From positions 19,374,001 to 19,438,000 of the forward strand of contig NC_134025.1 of NCBI RefSeq assembly GCF_964204645.1: a stretch of 64,000 bases of DNA, read 5' to 3'. Source of the stretch: Tubulanus polymorphus. Taxonomy: Eukaryota > Nemertea > Palaeonemertea > Tubulaniformes > Tubulanidae. Each line of letters begins with the position of its first letter. The stretch's first letter is position 1. Both the position numbers and the translations under genes were made by a program. The notes below the pieces were generated by a model. That model was not told the origin of the DNA, searched no databases, and worked only from the letters and a program-made list of their open reading frames with translations. Below, in pieces: positions 58,877-64,000 of the stretch.

Positions 58877-58961
58877 GTTAGGGATAGGGTTAGGTTTAGG
58901 TGTAGGGATAGTGTAGGGTTAGAATTTTAGTCATAGGAGAAGGGTTAGGGTTAGGTTAGGG
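58877..58961 (+). repeat. Interstitial telomere-like repeats
   Basis: About ten TTAGGG or near variants (GTTAGGGATAGGGTTAGG and AGGGTTAGGGTTAGGTTAGG) within 85 bp, interrupted by AATTTTAGTCATAGG. Confidence 0.75.
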
Positions 58962-58997
58962 CCTGTAAATAGTTAAAAGGTTCAAGGATCCGTGTCT

Positions 58998-59064
58998 TGG
59001 CCACGTCGGTACAGCGGGTTAGCACTGAGGTCGCATGCTGCGGGTTCCGTGTTCGAATCCCAAA
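58998..59064 (+). mobile_element. tRNA-like sequence (SINE head or tRNA pseudogene)
   Basis: TGGCCACGTCGGTACAGCGG GTTAGCAC provides an A-box-like start. GTTCCGTGTTCGAATCCC gives a canonical B box 35 bp on. The acceptor stem does not pair. Confidence 0.45.
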
Positions 59065-60211
59065 TTTTCTCTTGTTTCTATGGAAGTCCAACAATTCTGC
59101 GCATGCATTAGTGACGTCAGTTCGGTTGTTGGAATAAACCCGACGCGAAGAAAAGGTAACTCATTCGTCCTGGAAGTAACGCTAACTTTCAATTAGGCCT
59201 ATCCTGCATTGTTGGAATTATGCAGATAGCATAGCCAAATTCAAAATTGTTATGAGCCATGTTAAATGATTTGAAATGAAATCAATAAAGTGAGGTATAT
59301 GAATCTGTGTAAGAATTCATTTGAAACCAAATGCTGAAAGACTATCAAAGGAGTGCCGACAACGGTTTTGAAGAAAATGTTTATATTACCTTACTCATTA
59401 ATAGATACTCTGCGTCTCTGGAAATCATTTACGGATAAGATAACCCTGAAACTCGTCAAAAGGATAGAAAATGCATTGCCGTGGTTACAAAATATTCAAA
59501 GATTCCTTGAAAAATCAAAAGATTTTTTCTCAATTGAACACTCAAATCAATTTGCGAGCGTTTCCATCCACAGATTAACAGATAAAACAATGAACAAAAC
59601 TTGGTTTTATAACCCGCTGATCGGACATAGGCCTAAATGTTTATATCCTCAACAACCGTACTAGTAGATAAGAAATCGTAAATGAGCAAGCAGAGTGAGT
59701 TCGAAGGTCTAATTCGTTTATTTGCAGCCGTAGAAAAAATCTGTTTGTATGCAGCTCTAATGAAAAACCTTAACATTGTCCTTAAAATTAACACACCAAT
59801 TTCTGCGTTTTAAAGAAACCGCTAATTTAGTATGGTTGATTGAATGCAGGATCTTTTTATCAGCCTATTAGGCGGTTGCCGAATTGGAACCCATGATAAG
59901 CTGATTAATTAACTCAATTTAACAGATAACCGTGATTGACGGACTAATTTAGGAGGAGTCTACTGTAATTGGGATAAAAGTGATGTAGCCGACACTTCCT
60001 TGACATATGGAATTTTCTGCTTTAAAAAGCCTTGGCCTATATCCAGGTATGACCGATCTGTAGGGACTCGATTATCTAGAAAAATTGAAGGTCTGAGATG
60101 CAATCTGAAAGGCTTTAAGAAATACAAATTTAAGATCCTGAATTTCGATGTGGTGAGGTGCCCTTTTTCTGCACATTCTGCCCTTTGAAATTTTTTGGCG
60201 TAACCATCCAC

Positions 60212-61362
60212 TTTTTAGCCCACTTGGGACTTTAGTCCCAGGTGGCTATTGCGTTCCTTTGTCGTCCGTCCGTCCGTCCGTCCATAGACGGAATCCAGTT
60301 ATTTTACATGTATCTACCCTAGACACATCTTCAGCCCAATAAATGGCCCTGTCAGAATCAAGATGGCCGACTAGCAGCCATTGTTGTTCGCCAAAATCAG
60401 CTTCGATCAATTACCTTGATCTTTCTCATATATTTGAATCCCCCAAAGGCTCATCATCTTAAGAAAAATTGGGTCGATCGGACGCAAGATGGCCGTCCTA
60501 TGACCTTTTTAGTGCCCAAAAATGTCAATTTTGGCCTGAATTCTGAGTCCTGTGGCTTCCTACTTGTTTGCCATTTCTCATTGCAATTTGTGATGGGTAT
60601 TCTTTGGAAAGGGATGTTTTTATACCTGAGACATATATTTTTGATTAGCCAATTATGGCGCAATTGGCGGCCATCTTGGTGTCATCAGTACTCATTTAAG
60701 TTTTTCCACATTATATTGATACCTAAGCATAATTTGTTACCACAATCAATTAGAAAGTTGTAGCCCATAACGTGGTCTATAATTTTGGTGAGTTTCAAGG
60801 TCATTGGTTTATGTATTTGGCCACCAGGGGCGTTAAATAATACAATAACTCAGTATTTCTGTATTATATTCGTGCCTATGTATATTTTGTTACCACAATC
60901 AATTGCAAAGTTGTAGCTCATGACATCGTCTATGATTGTGGTGAGTTTTAAGGACATTAGGTATTCTATGTGGTCACCAGGGGGCGTTGAATAGTAGAAT
61001 AACTTAGTATTTCCTTATTAGATTGGTACCTAGGCATATTTTAGTACCATGATCAATTGCAAAGTTGTAGTTCATGACATATTCCATGATTGTGGTGAGT
61101 TTTTAGGTCATTAAGTTTTGCATATGGTCACCAGGGGGCGTTGAATAGTAGATTAACTTAGTATTTCCATATTAAATTGGTAATGAGGCATATTTCACAA
61201 TTTATTAAAAAATCATAGCTGCTGACATATTCTATGATTGTGGTGAGTTTCAAGGTCATTTGTTTTTATATGGTCACCAGGGGGCGTTGAATATTGAAAT
61301 TGTTAGATTGTTGAGCATTTGAAACCACTTCCCAAGTGGGCATGGTGTCCCTGGACCCCTAG
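60212..61362 (+). mobile_element. Tandem-core (CTCF-motif) element, end-to-end copy
   Basis: From TTTTTAGCCCACTTGGGACT to CCTGGACCCCTAG, followed by T. CTCF-like motifs lie at 60818 (one G short), 60971, 61125 and 61271. The 5' unique part has GTCCGTCCGTCC, CAAGATGGCCG and GGCGGCCATCTTGG. An internal stretch is deleted relative to the copy at 61471. Confidence 0.88.
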
Positions 61363-61470
61363 TTTGGTTTTTCTAGGTGCCCTTGTTTTTTTGGTTTACC
61401 TTTGTCAGCAGTATGAGGTTGGCATTGAGCCAATTTATGTAAAATTGCGGTACGTTTTTTTATCTGAGCA

Positions 61471-62727
61471 TTTTTAGCCCACTTGGGACTTTAGTCCCAG
61501 CGGGCTATTGCGTTCACTTTTCGTTCGTCCGTCCGTAGACGGAATCCAGTTATTTTGGGAAGTTTTGAAGACGCTTCAAGGTAATGTCTTGATATTTGGT
61601 TTATACATGTATCTACCCTAGACACATCTTCAGCCCAAAAACTGGCCCTATCAGAATCAAGATGGCCGACTGGCAGCCATTGTTGTTCGCCAAAATCAGC
61701 ACTTTTTACACATTTTCGAAGTTTACGAGGGAAATTTTGAAGACGATATGATCAATTACCTTGATCTTTCAAATATATTTGAATCTACCAAGGGCCCATC
61801 AGCATAAGAAAAATTGGGTCCATCTGACTCAAGATGGCCGTCCTATGACCTTTTTAGTGCCCAAAAATGTCAATTTTGGCCAGAATTCTAGGTCCTGTAG
61901 CTTCCTACTGGTTTGCCATTTCTCATTGCAATTTGTGATGGGTATTCTTTGTAAAGGGATGTTTTATACCTGAGACAGGTATTTTTGATCCGCCAATTAT
62001 GACGCAATTGGCGGCCATCTTGGTGTCATTAGTACTCATTCGTAGGTGGGAAAAAGTTTTTCGACATTATATTGTTACCTAAGCATATTTTGTTACAACA
62101 ATGAATTAGAAAGTTGAAGCGTATAACGTGTTCTATGATTGGGGTGAGTTTCAAGTTCATTGTTTTTTGTATATGGCCACCAGGGGGCGTTGAATAATAC
62201 AATATCTTAGTATTCCTATATTATATTTGTACCAATACATATTTTGTTACCGCAATCAATTGCAAAGTTGTAGCTCATGACATCATCTATGATTGTGGTG
62301 AGTTTTAAGGAAATTAGTTATTCTATATGGTCACCAGGGGGCGTTGAATAGTAGAATAACCTGGTATTTCCTTATTATATTGGTACCTAGGCATATTTTG
62401 TTACCATGATCAATTGCAAAGTTGTAGTTCATGACATGTTCTATGAATATGGTGAGTTACAAGGTTATTGGGTTTTGAATATGGTCACCAGGGGGCGTTG
62501 AATAGTAGATTAACTTAGTATTTCCATATTAAATTAGTAACGAGGCATTTTTTGTTATCACAATCAATTACAAAATCGTAGCTGCTGACATGTTTTATGA
62601 TTGTATCGAGTTTCAAGGTCATTGGTTTTTGTATATGGTCACCAGAGGGCGTTGAATATTGAAATTGTTTGATTGTTGAGCATTTGAAACCACTTCCCAA
62701 GTGGGCATGGTGTCCCTGGACCCCTAG
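61471..62727 (+). mobile_element. Tandem-core (CTCF-motif) element, full-length copy
   Basis: 1257 bp, the same ends as 60212-61362 and head-to-tail with it after 108 bp. Four monomers have motif starts at 62174, 62328, 62482 and 62636 (spacing exactly 154 bp). The first motif, TGGCCACCAGGGGGCGTTG, matches 17 of 19 consensus positions. The 5' 650 bp are unique sequence without an ORF. Confidence 0.9.
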
Positions 62728-64000
62728 TTTTCATTGGTTCTTGGATTAAACGATGTATAATCGATGCGATAGAAGACATAACGAACCTCCGTCGATGACA
62801 TGGTCAACTCTGTTTAAATTCGACGAATAACTTTTTTTGGCGGGACAATTCTTAGCTCTTGCGTATAAAATTGCAATGACCTCGATTGGGGGGCGTCGTC
62901 TCTACGAGCGAATGTGATTGGCTGTTTTTGGGATATACGGGGAATTCCGGCGCTACTAAAATAATTATGGGGAAGCCATTTATCGCGAACGTTTCATTGG
63001 ACTAGGTGCGAATTTTAAATGCTCATTGCTGGCGAGAATATAACTATTTCACATATCGCCATAGGTATTGTTTCGTTTTAATACCCGGTGATTGTGTTGA
63101 TTGAGATTGAAGTGAAGCGAAGGTTCACTACACAAGGCCTCCACGTGCGTGGGACGGGAGTGCTAAACATACACACAAACAAACACTCATACAGACTACG
63201 AGATGCTGTAACGCTGCTTGGCGCGTGCACGTTTGGTATGATCACAGGCTGAATAATCATCGTAGCAGAAGATGAGCGCTGTGTTTTCTGTTTGATAGAA
63301 TTTGTAATAAATTGTAATTTCTTGTGACCTGAAAATATTAAGCAGCAAACTATAGGTATAGGTCGAGGTCTGAATATTGTAGTGGTAAATTCCAGGATTT
63401 AAAACGATCTAATACTACGCACTACGAAATTTTGGACGTAGCTCATAAACAAATGTTTATCTTTGGTCTTATTTGACTACAAAATAATTCTTTAAGAAAG
63501 ATAAAATACAATATAAACTTCTAGAACTTTGAAGTCACGAATTAAAAAGATTTTTTCAAGCAATGCCCTTACTCCAAACAACCTCTAGCTTTCAAGGTAA
63601 ACCACACTTTGCCCATGGGCAATTTATATTCTGAATGCCCACTCACTTCCATCATTCTTGAAAACAGTGTAAATCCGGGTCACAAAGAAAGATCGGTAGA
63701 TCACAGTGGCCATAAAAGCGCTGCAAACCGTATAAGCATTCATTATATGTGTTTTCCGATCTCCATTCAAGAAGACAGTACAAATTTAATCAATAATTGT
63801 ATCTATTTGAATTGTAAACATTGTATTGATTATACGCACAACACAGAAAAAGCGATCGCGGACGCAGAACCGGCCCGTGTATCTGCCCTCTGGCCGAGGC
63901 CGGGTTTTAGACTTGTGGCTGCGTCCGGGACTGTGACCGTTTTTCAGATGCTACCGGCGCAATTCAATTCAGTAGTTGATTTTTTGGCTCAACTTCGCGG
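62728..64000. other. 3' end of window, nothing coding recognised
   Basis: An inverted CCAAT box (GTGATTGGCTG, about 62910) in a CpG-containing stretch might be a promoter, but no start codon follows convincingly. Partly inverted GGACGCAG / CTGCGTCC motifs occur at about 63857 and 63931. Confidence 0.35.

Noticed and set aside
59353-59664. ORF of about 100 codons after the MITE
   Set aside because: It lacks an ATG at its start (first ATG is internal), shows no splice sites and no family resemblance. Kept only as a possible exon worth a search.

Overview
This is a eukaryotic nuclear genome window. Its genes are split by GT-AG introns, it is about 63-65% A+T, and it is dense in transposon-derived repeats. 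The four recognisable genes (methionine synthase, 7B2/secretogranin V, Wnt9 and MAIP1) are all animal genes, and 7B2 and Wnt9 point to a bilaterian. The intron sizes, the tandem-core 'pearl'/Helentron-like repeats and the SINE types suggest a marine invertebrate, perhaps a mollusc or other lophotrochozoan. That placement is inference; nothing here identifies a species.

Layout. (1) 1-24718, plus strand: the 3' half of MTR (cobalamin-dependent methionine synthase). Fifteen coding exons could be joined in frame, giving the last 658 residues. Its last-but-two intron is 12.4 kb long and holds a TCTG microsatellite, a 31-bp palindromic minisatellite split by a tandem-core repeat element, and a 2.9-kb very A+T-rich block of broken intronless ORFs that looks virus- or plasmid-derived. 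(2) 24719-30660: nested transposons, including a 1.2-kb CAG...CTG element with a 5-bp target duplication and a 2-kb 5'-truncated LINE inserted in a small MITE. A candidate non-coding first exon for 7B2 with a CRE ends at 26803. (3) 30693-32481, plus: complete 7B2 coding sequence (SCG5 orthologue), five exons, 320 aa. (4) 34080-40743, minus: complete Wnt9 coding sequence, four exons, 361 aa, tail-to-tail with 7B2. (5) 40861-46150: gene-free as far as I can see. (6) 46417-57370, minus: complete MAIP1 (m-AAA protease-interacting protein), five exons, 342 aa. (7) 57439 onward, plus: a small ORF and an SR-rich first exon of an unidentified gene, divergent from MAIP1 across a compact promoter. (8) 57926-64000: intron or intergenic DNA with a long-TIR MITE, a short telomere-like array and two head-to-tail tandem-core elements.

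Most interesting observation: a dispersed element family (three large copies, one duplicated complex and several relics) is built from roughly 154-bp tandem monomers. Nearly every monomer carries a near-perfect CTCF-type motif (best copy 18 of 19 positions against the vertebrate consensus as I remember it). About twenty such motifs sit in the window, inside introns of MTR and MAIP1 and downstream of the SR-rich exon. A second theme is a set of six elements with CAG...CTG termini and 5-bp target duplications, several nested, one with a paralogous empty site. A third is the A+T-rich block with a 33-bp near-perfect palindrome near its end.
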